Positions 16,345-24,592 of a stretch of 44,221 nucleotides of DNA are shown in pieces (the stretch's first letter is position 1; each line of letters opens with the position of its first letter). The notes beneath the pieces were generated by a model. The model was not told the DNA's origin. It did not search any database and was given only the letters and a program-made list of their open reading frames with translations. The DNA comes from an uncultured Erwinia sp. (GTDB taxonomy: Bacteria; Pseudomonadota; Gammaproteobacteria; Enterobacterales; Enterobacteriaceae), in assembly GCA_946221915.1 (NCBI GenBank), contig CAMIKG010000043.1:1-44221 (forward strand), read 5' to 3'. Position numbers and translations under genes: made by a program.

Positions 16345-17296
16345 CCTTAAACCTCAATAATTTTTGACCGAGCGGTCATGCAGAAAAGCGTCCCTGAGCT
16401 GGAATCACCGCTTACGTCACCATGCTTTGCGTGCCGCGTGTATCGACGTTGCTGAAGCTGAAATGACAGACCAGAGCGGTGTTTATTGTGTGCGGGAGGG
16501 AATTTCGTCATGGCTGAAAAGACGAAAAACGCCATGATGGCGATAAATATCCCCAGGCATAAAAGCGTTTTTTTTAGTCAGACTTTTCCCTGAAAATATC
16601 GTGCACATCATCCCTGTCGTTTCTCTTTGAAGACTATAAGTGATTAATAAACAGCCACTTTAAATGGTAAGGAATGTGTGATTATGTGTAAATATATTTA
16701 AATTTAAATAATGAATTTCCAGATTCATCTGATGACAAACATGCAAGAAAAGCGTGAAAGCAATCGATACAACAACACTAACCCACTGTGTTAAAAGTAA
16801 AAATAAGTCAACTCACGCTACGGAGATAGGCTAGCAAAAACCGGGACGCGCTGAGCGGAGAAAAAAGCGCCAGTTTCTCTAATGTAAAATGCCGCGTCCG
16901 CTATAAAAGGAATTTAACGATTGATCACTCACCGTGACGATAAATCACTCAGCATAAGTAAAAGGCGCAAGCTGATCAGCAGAAGATTAGTGCATTAAAT
17001 AATAGCTACTTGCTACGTGATTTACCGCATCCATATTTTAAAAGCCGATAGCTTTATTAATTTCGAGAATAATGATTATTAATTTTAAAAGATAACGTTC
17101 CGGCGCAAAGCGTGATCACACCAGCCTTATCTTAGCCCCTCTCTTAAGCCGCTCAGTCAGCAACAGGCCCTGACATGGGACGCCAGCCTCTTTTTGCGCA
17201 AAAAAACACCCCTGCAGGTAACGTAACCCTGCTGGCACAGCCTGGGGGTAAAAATAATAAAATATATGCCATGAGTTATTTAGTTAACGCTTGCCG
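16345..17296. other. Long A+T-rich intergenic region upstream of cdiA
   Basis: About 950 bases without a supported gene. It contains stretches such as AAATATATTTAAATTTAAATA (near 16690) and should hold the cdiA promoter on the minus strand and the sRNA promoter on the plus strand. No cdiB or cdiB fragment was seen on either strand. A 62-codon ORF ending two bases before cdiA has no ribosome site or recognisable content. Confidence 0.6.
16517..16542 (-). promoter_or_regulatory. Possible attenuator-like hairpin in the cdiA leader
   Basis: On the minus strand CGCCA-TCA-TGGCG is followed by TTTTTCGTCTTTT, about 175 bases upstream of the cdiA start. The stem is short (5 bp) but the U-rich tail is long. 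If cdiA is transcribed from further upstream, this could terminate part of the transcripts. No promoter was placed with confidence. Confidence 0.3.
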
Positions 17297-17419
17297 AGGG
17301 GAGCTAAAACAGTTACGATGGCTTCAACCTATACTTTTGGCTAGGTTCTCTACCTGGCAAGATTTCCCTGGTGTTGGCCAAAGTGGCAACCCCTTACCAC
17401 AGGTAAGGGGATTTTTTTT
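17297..17419 (+). ncRNA. arcZ: ArcZ-type Hfq-dependent small RNA
   Basis: Positions 17359-17378 read AAGATTTCCCTGGTGTTGGC, the conserved core and processed 5' end of E. coli/Salmonella ArcZ, the part that pairs with rpoS and other mRNAs (established knowledge). It is followed at the right distance by a strong intrinsic terminator: a 9-bp stem CCCCTTACC / GGTAAGGGG with loop ACA, then eight Ts (17390-17419). The processed form would be about 61 nt, close to the 56-60 nt of E. coli. The 5' end is placed by analogy only. In E. coli the gene lies beside arcB; here the neighbours are cdiA and an araC-type regulator, so this is either a relocated or a second copy. Confidence 0.85.
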
Positions 17420-17607
17420 CCTCATATCGATATACCCGCTTAAATATCACTCGCCTGCCGAGTTAAATATAATATATTTAGCTAAGTAATAAATATTGAA
17501 ACCATCGTCTCATTTCATATCGTTATAAATAAAAAATATTCCTTCATGAAGGAATAGAATATTCAGATGATATTCCTGATAGTAAAACAGAGAACGCCGC
17601 TGTGGTT

Positions 17608-18489
17608 CTAGCGAAGGTTTCGCTGCGCCTGACGCAGTTGTGAAGGCGCAAAACCAAACAGACTTTTAAATCGATTGCTGAAATGGCTGGCAGAGCTAAA
17701 GCCGCAGGCCAGAGCAATATCCGTCAGCGGCAGCTGGCTATGACGCACCAGCTGTTCCGCCTTCACCATTCTGCGTTGCATCACATACTGATGTGGCGCC
17801 AGTTTCATTGACTGCTTAAACATGCGCGCAAAATGGAACTCGCTTAACCCCGCCTGCTGCGCCAAATCGGCCAGCGTTATCGATTCGTCCAGTTTCTCTT
17901 CAATCCACGCCACAATATTGCGCAGCACCGCGGGCGCCAGTCCACCCCGGACCTGCGGCGCCTGCCATTGCACATTACTGTAGTGCTGCAGCAAATGCGT
18001 GATCAGCAAGGTGGAGGCGGTACTCAGCGTCAGATGATTCGCCGCTTGCTGCCAGTCACTGCTCAGCAGAAAATGGCGATAAAGCTGGGTAATACACGCA
18101 TCTTCGCAGAAGACTTTTTCATCCAGCGTAATGCTGGACGGACGGCGATCCCACACCTGCTCCGCTAGATGGCGCAGGTGGTCATCGGTACAGTAGAGAT
18201 GAGCAAACGTCAGATCGCCGCGCACATCCCAGGTCGATTCACTCTGCTGCGGCATCAGGCAAAAACGATCCGGCGCGCCGCCACCGCGCCAGCCACCTGC
18301 GGTTTTATGCCACGTGTCCTGGCCATCATTGAGGTAAAGGCTGAGCGTGTGGTGGTCACTGTATTGCGTGACGCGATCTGCACGGTTATACCATGCCGCC
18401 AGCTGAATGCCGGAGGTCAGCGAAACGCTGTTCAGCAGACGCGCTTTGTGTTGACGCAGATTTTCGAAGGCACCATAGGACTTTTGCAT
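17608..18489 (-). CDS. AraC-family transcriptional regulator
   Basis: 293 residues. The C-terminal 100 residues carry the double helix-turn-helix of AraC/XylS regulators: DLAQQAGLSEFHFARMFKQS for the first, then DIALACGFSSASHFSNRFKS for the second. The N-terminal half is a cupin-like sensor domain with no recognised ligand. It is transcribed divergently from the EamA transporter at 18673, with about 180 bases between the starts, so it probably controls that gene and itself. Ligand and operator cannot be read from the sequence. No strong ribosome site precedes the ATG. Confidence 0.85.
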   Translation of the reverse strand: MQKSYGAFENLRQHKARLLNSVSLTSGIQLAAWYNRADRVTQYSDHHTLSLYLNDGQDTWHKTAGGWRGGGAPDRFCLMPQQSESTWDVRGDLTFAHLYCTDDHLRHLAEQVWDRRPSSITLDEKVFCEDACITQLYRHFLLSSDWQQAANHLTLSTASTLLITHLLQHYSNVQWQAPQVRGGLAPAVLRNIVAWIEEKLDESITLADLAQQAGLSEFHFARMFKQSMKLAPHQYVMQRRMVKAEQLVRHSQLPLTDIALACGFSSASHFSNRFKSLFGFAPSQLRQAQRNLR

Positions 18490-18672
18490 GATCGCAGGCA
18501 GAGCAGGGAAACCATGTTTTCAGTGTAAAGAGTGAGATGCATGTCCACCAGCGCTTGTTAGCAGCGCAGAGAAAAAAAGCGCAAGAATATGCAAGTGGTC
18601 GCAGGCGACTGCAAGTTTGTTTCGTTAATCAGCGCAATACTGGTGATAAATTGTATCGCTGAGAGAAAAACC

Positions 18673-19569
18673 GTGAACGTCTTACTTTATATTATGGTGG
18701 TGGTGATTTGGGGAACCACCTGGATTGCGATTGTGATGCAGCAGGGAATCGTCCCGGTTACGGTGTCCGTATTCTGGCGCTTTATCATCGCTGCCCTGGT
18801 GATGCTGGTGCTGCTGTCCCTCAGCGGACGGTTGCGCCGTATCAGCCTGCGCGATCATCTGTTCTGCCTGTTGCAGGGCTGCTGCGTGTTCGGCTTTAAC
18901 TTTTTCTGCTTCTATCATGCCGCCGCCTGGATCAGCAGCGGGCTGGAATCCGTTATTTTCTCCATGGCGGTGCTGTTCAATGCTGTCAACAGCCTGCTGT
19001 TCTTTGGCCAGCGTCCGCATGCTAATGTGCTGCCCGCGGCACTGCTAGGTGTCGGTGGCATTATCGCCCTGTTCTGGCATGACTTAACCGCCGCGCAGCT
19101 GGCGCCTTCTTTATTAATGGGTATTGGTCTGAGTGTGCTGGGGACTTATGGTTTCTCGCTGGGGAATATGATCAGTGCCCGTCATCAGCGTCATGGTCTG
19201 GAAATCCTCTCAACCAACAGCTATGCAATGCTGTATGGCGCGCTGATTATGGGCGCCATCAGTCTCGCCTCCGGCGACAGCTTTATGCCAGAGCTGACCC
19301 TGCGTTACCTGGGTTCACTGATCTATCTGGCGATTTTCGGCTCGGTCATTGGCTTTGGTGCTTACTTCACGCTGGTCGGTCGTATCGGCGCCAGCCAGGC
19401 AGCTTATGCGACACTGCTGTTCCCGCTGGTGGCATTAACCCTCTCCACCTGGTATGAAGGTTATGTCTGGCACGCTAACGCGGTGATTGGTTTGCTGATG
19501 ATCCTGCTGGGGAATTATGTGATGTTCGCTCGTCCGGGCATGCTGTTGCGGCGCAAAGCAGCGGCGTGA
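18673..19569 (+). CDS. DMT-superfamily EamA transporter
   Basis: 298 residues from the GTG at 18673, preceded by GAGAG at good spacing. The frame stays open further upstream, but those residues do not look like a transporter. Ten predicted membrane segments in two EamA halves; the first begins LLYIMVVVIWGTTWIAI, typical of drug/metabolite exporters, and the second contains FGSVIGFGAYFTLVGRIGAS followed by LLFPLVAL. The substrate is unknown; relatives export amino acids, nucleosides or drugs. It is divergent from the AraC-type regulator, its likely controller. Confidence 0.85.
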   Translation: MNVLLYIMVVVIWGTTWIAIVMQQGIVPVTVSVFWRFIIAALVMLVLLSLSGRLRRISLRDHLFCLLQGCCVFGFNFFCFYHAAAWISSGLESVIFSMAVLFNAVNSLLFFGQRPHANVLPAALLGVGGIIALFWHDLTAAQLAPSLLMGIGLSVLGTYGFSLGNMISARHQRHGLEILSTNSYAMLYGALIMGAISLASGDSFMPELTLRYLGSLIYLAIFGSVIGFGAYFTLVGRIGASQAAYATLLFPLVALTLSTWYEGYVWHANAVIGLLMILLGNYVMFARPGMLLRRKAAA

Positions 19570-19605
19570 AGCGATTTACGGCGGGCATCCTGCCCGCCAC
19601 CTGCG

Positions 19606-19857
19606 TCAACGGCTGTTTGCCTGACGCGCAACACCGCTTAGCTGCGGATAAGATCGTCGGGTAATGGCCCGACGAGCCAGCCAGTAGAGCATGACCTTCT
19701 CATCATCGGCATCCTGATCCGCCATCGACAGCAGCTTAAGCGAGAGCGTCGATTTATTGACGGGCTGGTTAGCATCACTCAGCTCAATAACAGCCTGACC
19801 GATAAGGCAGCAGACTTCTTCCTCATTTGAGATGGATTCATATGCGCGGTCTTTCAT
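19606..19857 (-). CDS. YmgB/AriR-like biofilm and acid-resistance regulator family protein
   Basis: 83 residues from the ATG at 19857, chosen because AGGAGG lies six bases upstream; a longer frame to 19941 lacks such a site. The pattern EEEVCCLIGQAVIELSDA, PVNKSTLSLKLLS and a C-terminal VMLYWLARRAI resembles E. coli AriR/YmgB, a small all-helical dimer linked to biofilm and acid resistance. Similarity is moderate and by eye. Transcribed alone, facing the EamA gene. Confidence 0.6.
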   Translation of the reverse strand: MKDRAYESISNEEEVCCLIGQAVIELSDANQPVNKSTLSLKLLSMADQDADDEKVMLYWLARRAITRRSYPQLSGVARQANSR

Positions 19858-20073
19858 ATCTCCTCCTGTGGTTGGGACTTTAAGCCTGGCAAAAGAACGC
19901 TTGCCTTGCAGATAAAACGCCCGGTGTGAAATATTTTGCAACCGTTATCAGATAATTCTGCGCTTTTTTTTCCGCCATTAACGTCTGTAAATGCGGCAGT
20001 TCATTCATTAATTCGTCACTATTTATTCTGATTTTTCCGGCCTATACCTGGATTAACCATCAAGGAGGTCGCT

Positions 20074-20235
20074 ATGCATTCCACCCTGTATTTTGTCAGC
20101 CAGCTGCAGCAAATCTGGCGTCAGGAACCCCACCGCAACAGCCACTCGCCATTCTGGCTTACCCCGGAACAGCGGGCGGCGATTATCCGTGAACTGCTGT
20201 ATCCGCTAGCGGAGAATCCACAACATAAACCGTAA
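20074..20235 (+). CDS. Small protein of unknown function (53 residues)
   Basis: ATG with a strong ribosome site, AAGGAGGTCGCT. The 53 residues begin MHSTLYFVSQLQQIWRQEP and include FWLTPEQRAAIIRELLYPLA, a plausible amphipathic helix. No signal peptide or membrane segment, and I recognise no family. It is divergent from the AriR-like gene. The ribosome site and helical content make it likely to be translated. Confidence 0.6.
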   Translation: MHSTLYFVSQLQQIWRQEPHRNSHSPFWLTPEQRAAIIRELLYPLAENPQHKP

Positions 20236-20307
20236 CCCACCCGCCACATCGCGCACGGTATAAACGGCACGCTGGCTTGCTGGCAATGCCGTTTATGCCG
20301 TATTCCA

Positions 20308-20338
20308 TGCATTTCATTCCGTCTCTGCGTCAGTTCAT
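20308..20338 (+). promoter_or_regulatory. Predicted YpdB-binding direct repeat upstream of yhjX
   Basis: TGCATTTCAT (20308-20317) and GTCAGTTCAT (20329-20338) are separated by exactly 11 bases. The YpdB target described at E. coli yhjX is a direct repeat of GGCATTTCAT with an 11-base spacer. The two sites match at 9/10 and 8/10 positions with the right spacing. A possible -10 TATTAT lies at 20371-20376. YpdB itself is encoded at 33817-34554. Confidence 0.75.
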
Positions 20339-20410
20339 GCCGAATTCCCCTGCTGTTTCGCGTGATTTCTTATTATCACTGTAATTTCAGCATTCCCGGA
20401 CGGGAGAATA

Positions 20411-21661
20411 ATGATGACAACGCAAACCGCAGTGAATCCTCACAACCGCACCCGCTGGCTCACCCTGGCAGGCACCATCATTACCCAGTTTGCACTGGGT
20501 TCGGTCTATACCTGGAGCCTGTTCAATGGCCAGCTGTCACAAAAACTGGATGCCTCCGTCAGTCAGGTTGCCTTCTCCTTTGGTCTGCTGAGTCTCGGTC
20601 TGGCGCTCGCCTCTTCCGTCGCGGGTAAACTGCAGGAGCGTTTCGGCGTGCGCAATGTCACTATCGGCGCGGGCCTGCTGATGGCCGTCGGCTTTTTCCT
20701 TACCGCTCATTCAAACAGCCTGCTGATGCTGTGGTTCAGCGCGGGCGTGCTGGTGGGGCTGGCGGATGGCGCGGGCTATCTGATGACGCTCTCCAACTGC
20801 GTGAAATGGTTCCCGGAACGTAAAGGGATGATCTCGGCCTGCGCTATCGGCGCTTACGGTTTAGGCAGCCTTGGCTTCAAATTTATCTGCAGCTACCTGC
20901 TCAGCGTCTACAGCCTGGAGAGCACTTTCCTGATCTGGGGCGGCCTGGCGATGACGATGATTATTTTCGGCGCCCTGCTGATGACCGATGCACCGGTACA
21001 GCAGACCAGCAGCGCGCAGGGTGTCGCGGGTGCCCGTGACTTCTCGCTGGCGGAATCGATGCGTATGCCGCAGTACTGGATGCTGGCGCTGATGTTCCTC
21101 ACGGCGTGCATGAGCGGTCTGTATGTGATTGGCGTGGCGAAAGATATTGGCGAAGGCATGGTACATCTCAGCGCGCAGACCGCTGCCAGCGCGGTCACGG
21201 TTATCGCGATTGCTAACCTCAGCGGTCGTCTGATTCTGGGTATCCTGTCCGATAAAATGGCACGCATCCGTGTCATCACTATCGCTCAGGTCGTTTCTCT
21301 GGTAGGGATGAGCATCCTGCTGTTCACCAGCATGAACGAAACCACCTTCTTTATTTCAATTGCCTGTATCGCCTTTAGCTTCGGTGGCACGATCACGGTG
21401 TATCCGTCACTGGTCAGCGACTTCTTTGGTCTCAACAACCTGACGAAAAACTACGGCGTGATTTACCTCGGCTTCGGTATCGGCAGCGTGATGGGGTCAC
21501 TGATTGCCTCACTGTTTGGCGGCTTCACCGTCACCTTCAGCCTGATTATGACTCTGCTGGTCATTTCTCTGGTGATTTCCGCCACCATTCGCCTGCCACA
21601 TCAGCCAGCGAAACAGAAAGCCGCTTACAATCCTGGCGAAGCGTCATACGAAAGCAAGTAA
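20411..21661 (+). CDS. yhjX: MFS transporter of the oxalate/formate antiporter family, YhjX
   Basis: 416 residues, 12 predicted membrane segments. Near-identical stretches to E. coli YhjX include GTIITQFALGSVYTWSLFNG, QVAFSFGLLSLGLA, LADGAGYLMTLSNCVKWFPE, GLYVIGVAKDI and FGLNNLTKNYGVIYLGFGIG. In E. coli yhjX is induced when the YpdA/YpdB system senses pyruvate; its substrate is not firmly settled. A GGGAG ribosome site precedes two adjacent ATGs (20411 and 20414), and the second has better spacing. The YpdB-type repeat and the presence of ypdAB in this window point to the same control. A shared terminator separates it from the convergent chemoreceptor. Confidence 0.93.
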   Translation: MMTTQTAVNPHNRTRWLTLAGTIITQFALGSVYTWSLFNGQLSQKLDASVSQVAFSFGLLSLGLALASSVAGKLQERFGVRNVTIGAGLLMAVGFFLTAHSNSLLMLWFSAGVLVGLADGAGYLMTLSNCVKWFPERKGMISACAIGAYGLGSLGFKFICSYLLSVYSLESTFLIWGGLAMTMIIFGALLMTDAPVQQTSSAQGVAGARDFSLAESMRMPQYWMLALMFLTACMSGLYVIGVAKDIGEGMVHLSAQTAASAVTVIAIANLSGRLILGILSDKMARIRVITIAQVVSLVGMSILLFTSMNETTFFISIACIAFSFGGTITVYPSLVSDFFGLNNLTKNYGVIYLGFGIGSVMGSLIASLFGGFTVTFSLIMTLLVISLVISATIRLPHQPAKQKAAYNPGEASYESK

Positions 21662-21687
21662 ACGCAGACGGTTAGCAGGAATGAAAA

Positions 21688-21717
21688 CAGCGCCCCTTTT
21701 TGGGGCGCTGTTTTTTT
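21688..21717. terminator. Intrinsic terminator between yhjX and the chemoreceptor
   Basis: CAGCGCCCC (21688-21696) pairs with GGGGCGCTG (21702-21710), loop TTTTT, followed by seven Ts. A-rich sequence on the 5' side allows it to serve the convergent gene as well. Confidence 0.85.
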
Positions 21718-21718
21718 A

Positions 21719-23398
21719 TCAGAATGACGTCCAGTCACCGCTGTCTGTCGCCGGTTTCGATCCCGTCGTCAGATATTTCACTTCCGGCAGCGCTGCCGCC
21801 GGGCGTTGTGGTCGTGACGTTAATGCTCTTCCTCCCTGCGGCAGAGTAAATACCGCCACCACACTCTTCAGGTGATTCGCCTGGTCTTCCAGCGCTGCGG
21901 AGGTGGCTGAAGATTGCTCAACCAGCGCGGCGTTCTGCTGCGTTACACCATCCATCTGCGTAATCGCCGCGCCAACCTGAGTGATCCCCTTGCTCTGTTC
22001 GCTGGAAGCAGAAGCGATCTCTTCCATAATATCGGTGACATTGGTGACCGACTTCAGGATGTTCTCCATCGACTGGCTGGCAAGATCTACCTGCTCGGAA
22101 CCACTGCGGACATTGGTCACGGATTCGTCGATCAGGGTTTTGATCTCTTTTGCCGCGGTGGCGCTGCGCTGCGCCAGGTTTCGCACTTCGCTGGCCACCA
22201 CGGCGAAACCGCGCCCCTGCTCACCCGCACGCGCCGCTTCTACGGCGGCATTCAGCGCCAGGATATTGGTCTGGAAAGCAATGCTGTCGATCACGCTGAT
22301 AATATCGGCAATCTTCTGTGAGCTGTGGGTAATGTTATGCATGCTGGTGTTCACCGCCTTCATCACCTCACCGCCCTGGCTGGCGGCGACAGACGCATCT
22401 TTGGCGATCACGCTGGCTTGCTGGGCATTGTCGGCGTTCTGTTTCACCACCGCGCTCAGCTCTTCCATACTGGCGGCCGTCTGGCTTAATGCTGATGCCT
22501 GCTCTTCGGTACGGGTCGATAAATCCGTATTGCCGGAGGCGATTTCACTGCTGTTCTGGAAAATTTCACTGGCGCTGTGACGGATTTCGCTAACGGTTTT
22601 AACCCAGTTAGTCTGCATGGTATTGACGAAAGGGATCAGTTGGCCGATTTCATTCCGTCCCAGCTCCTCCATGGTTTTATCCATTTCACCTTTCGACAGG
22701 CGCTGCAGATGGGCTTTAACCTTCTCCAGCCCCTGCCCCATCAGGCGAGCGAGATAACGATCGGTGGCGATCAGAATCGCAATGCCAAGCACCATGGCGA
22801 TCACCAGCATATTCTGGCTCCACGAAACCCATGACAGAATACGCAGCTGCGCTTCGGCTTTCAGGGTAGTGATCGTCTGATTGTATTGCCCAATGGCAGC
22901 GGAAAATTGCTGGCGCAGAGGTGCAAATTTTTCATTGAACAGTTTTTGGTAAGTGACGGCATCATTTCGTTTTACCGCATCCAGCATTGGTACTATCGCG
23001 TCGCTGTAAAGGTTCCAGGAACTGTTATAAATATCCTCGATCGACTTGCTGTTAATGTTGCCGTGATCTGTCACTTTAAAGGTCGCCAGACCGTTTTTGA
23101 GAAACTCCACATCGTCTCCCACCGCTTTCAGCATCATACTGGCATTCATCGCGCCGTAGTTACCGCTGTCGCCCTGGGCGATAAGTGAACTCATTCTTAA
23201 CGTCACACGATAATAGGCTTCACTGGCACCGTTAATGATATCGCCATTCAGCTGCTGCACATTGGTCAAATCAACTTCCCGGGTCAGATTATTCAGCGCG
23301 TACAGCGAAAACGCCGAAATACTGCCCCACAGCAGAGTAAAGACAATCAAAATACCCAATACCATACGCTTAATGCGGACATTATTGATAAAACTCAT
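21719..23398 (-). CDS. Methyl-accepting chemotaxis protein
   Basis: 559 residues. TM1 is at about 12-34 (MVLGILIVFTLLWGSISAFS), then a periplasmic four-helix-bundle sensor of about 155 residues, TM2 at about 192-213, a HAMP linker, and the coiled-coil signalling domain with the conserved tip DSIAFQTNILALNAAVEAAR and GRGFAVVASEVRNLAQRSA. It ends in DWTSF, an NWETF-type tether for CheR/CheB, so it is a full-length adaptation-competent receptor. The ligand is unknown. GAGGTGG lies before the ATG. A sigma-28-type promoter lies about 95 bases upstream, placing the gene in the motility regulon. Confidence 0.92.
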   Translation of the reverse strand: MSFINNVRIKRMVLGILIVFTLLWGSISAFSLYALNNLTREVDLTNVQQLNGDIINGASEAYYRVTLRMSSLIAQGDSGNYGAMNASMMLKAVGDDVEFLKNGLATFKVTDHGNINSKSIEDIYNSSWNLYSDAIVPMLDAVKRNDAVTYQKLFNEKFAPLRQQFSAAIGQYNQTITTLKAEAQLRILSWVSWSQNMLVIAMVLGIAILIATDRYLARLMGQGLEKVKAHLQRLSKGEMDKTMEELGRNEIGQLIPFVNTMQTNWVKTVSEIRHSASEIFQNSSEIASGNTDLSTRTEEQASALSQTAASMEELSAVVKQNADNAQQASVIAKDASVAASQGGEVMKAVNTSMHNITHSSQKIADIISVIDSIAFQTNILALNAAVEAARAGEQGRGFAVVASEVRNLAQRSATAAKEIKTLIDESVTNVRSGSEQVDLASQSMENILKSVTNVTDIMEEIASASSEQSKGITQVGAAITQMDGVTQQNAALVEQSSATSAALEDQANHLKSVVAVFTLPQGGRALTSRPQRPAAALPEVKYLTTGSKPATDSGDWTSF

Positions 23399-23494
23399 TC
23401 GCTACCACCTCATATTAAAATAGTAAAATCTTTGTTGAGAAAACTTCATCCTGGTGCTTTCAACTGCGCTTTTTTACCTTTAAATACGCAGGCA

Positions 23495-23521
23495 GTATCG
23501 GCTCAAAATGAGGCGGCTTTA
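23495..23521 (-). promoter_or_regulatory. Sigma-28 (FliA) promoter of the chemoreceptor gene
   Basis: On the minus strand TAAAGCCG, an 11-base spacer, then GCCGATAC. The FliA consensus is TAAAGTTT-N11-GCCGATAA, so 12 of 16 positions and the spacing match. Transcription would start about 90 bases before the ATG. The rest of the 371-base gap (23399-23769) is A+T-rich and shows nothing else clear. Confidence 0.75.
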
Positions 23522-23769
23522 GCTAAAACAACGGCATACTATCCACGCCACGCCTGACGCGTGCACTTTAAGTCAAATAATGCATTTTTCGGATTAAATA
23601 ACGAAACAATTCGGTTTATTCCTGGTGAGTATTTTCATGCTTATTGCTGGTTAGTTAAATTCAGAAATAACTGTTCATACCTTCCTAAATAACTCTACAA
23701 ACGCGGCATTATTCCTCCACTTTTATCTCGTAAAGTGATAGCCAACACAGAAGAGAAAGGGAGTGAACT

Positions 23770-23943
23770 ATGAAAGCAGTCATTAAAGCAGTGTCACTGC
23801 TTGCTGTAATAACCATGCTGAGTGGTTGTATTGTCGCCCCCGGACATCATCATGACCGTGGCTGGCATGGCGGCGGCGGTGGCTGGCACGATCGTGGTGG
23901 TCACGATCGCGGCTGGCACGGTGGACCACATCGCGGAAGATAA
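23770..23943 (+). CDS. Small His/Gly/Trp-rich lipoprotein
   Basis: 57 residues. A signal peptide with lipobox (LLAVITMLSGC) predicts cleavage and lipidation at Cys20. The mature part is almost entirely His, Gly, Trp, Asp and Arg in HDRGWHGG-type repeats. GGGAG lies upstream at workable spacing, and a clear terminator follows 53 bases after the stop. Function unknown; the His-rich tail could bind metal ions, which is only inference. Confidence 0.7.
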   Translation: MKAVIKAVSLLAVITMLSGCIVAPGHHHDRGWHGGGGGWHDRGGHDRGWHGGPHRGR

Positions 23944-23996
23944 CAGGGCAAAGCCTGCATACAGCAAAATAGCAGTAAATAGTTGAGTAAAAAATT

Positions 23997-24026
23997 GGGC
24001 GGGAATTTTCCCGCCCTTCTTCTTTT
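23997..24026 (+). terminator. Intrinsic terminator after the His-rich lipoprotein
   Basis: GGGCGGGA (23997-24004) pairs with TCCCGCCC (24009-24016), loop ATTT, followed by TTCTTCTTTT. Confidence 0.75.
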
Positions 24027-24058
24027 CTGCTAACGCAGAGTATCACGCGTCAGCGGCA

Positions 24059-24340
24059 CTAACTTTTAATCTGGTAATTACACTGATACCAGATTTTCTT
24101 TAATCCCGGCAGATGACTGTCCTGCTCAGGCAGCGGCTGCGCGACATCAAAGCCGCGCTGGCCACAGTAACTCGACAGATCGCTCATCATGGCCTGATGA
24201 TTCACTTTCTGCGGATCAAAACGATACTGCACGGTGTTGGCAACCGGATCTTCATCCACTTTCTCAAAAGCGCCGGGTTTACTGGCAGTACAGCCCGCCA
24301 GCAGAAGCAGCGCAAGCGCGCCAAAAATTTTAAATTTCAT
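24059..24340 (-). CDS. Small lipoprotein of unknown function
   Basis: 93 residues with a signal peptide and lipobox (GALALLLLAGC, modified Cys at about 16), followed by a short soluble domain with two further cysteines (SYCGQRGFDVA, KKIWYQCNYQ) that may form a disulfide in the periplasm. Family not recognised. It converges with the His-rich lipoprotein gene. Confidence 0.75.
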   Translation of the reverse strand: MKFKIFGALALLLLAGCTASKPGAFEKVDEDPVANTVQYRFDPQKVNHQAMMSDLSSYCGQRGFDVAQPLPEQDSHLPGLKKIWYQCNYQIKS

Positions 24341-24562
24341 CTTTTTTCCTCACATCGCTGCGCATGATAGCAATCCGGCCGCCCGCCTCAATCGGATTAA
24401 GGCTTAAACAGCATAAGCAAATGCGATATTTACCGATTGAATCGATTCACTAAAACGAATGGTGCCAGCTGCGCCCTGGTGTCATGATGCAGTCAGACAT
24501 CGAAGGTTGTCTGTGCCACACCAGGTTTTAAACATTACTACAATGACTTAGCCTGTTTTTAT

Positions 24563-24587
24563 GCCCGCGGCGAGCGGGCTTTTTTTT
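24563..24587 (+). terminator. Orphan plus-strand terminator, possible end of an unannotated sRNA
   Basis: GCCCGC (24563-24568) pairs with GCGGGC (24574-24579), loop GGCGA, followed by eight Ts. Only the plus strand has a U-run, yet no plus-strand gene lies between 23943 and this point apart from the already terminated lipoprotein. The 220 bases before it contain no ORF with a ribosome site, which suggests a short non-coding transcript. Confidence 0.65.
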
Positions 24588-24592
24588 GCTCG

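Noticed and set aside
16347..16535. A 62-codon minus-strand ORF ending two bases before cdiA
   Set aside because: No ribosome site, no recognisable content, low-complexity basic composition. Probably chance in the leader, though coupling cannot be excluded.
17175..17489. A 104-codon plus-strand ORF
   Set aside because: It runs straight through the ArcZ-type sRNA core and its terminator hairpin, so it cannot be a normal gene.
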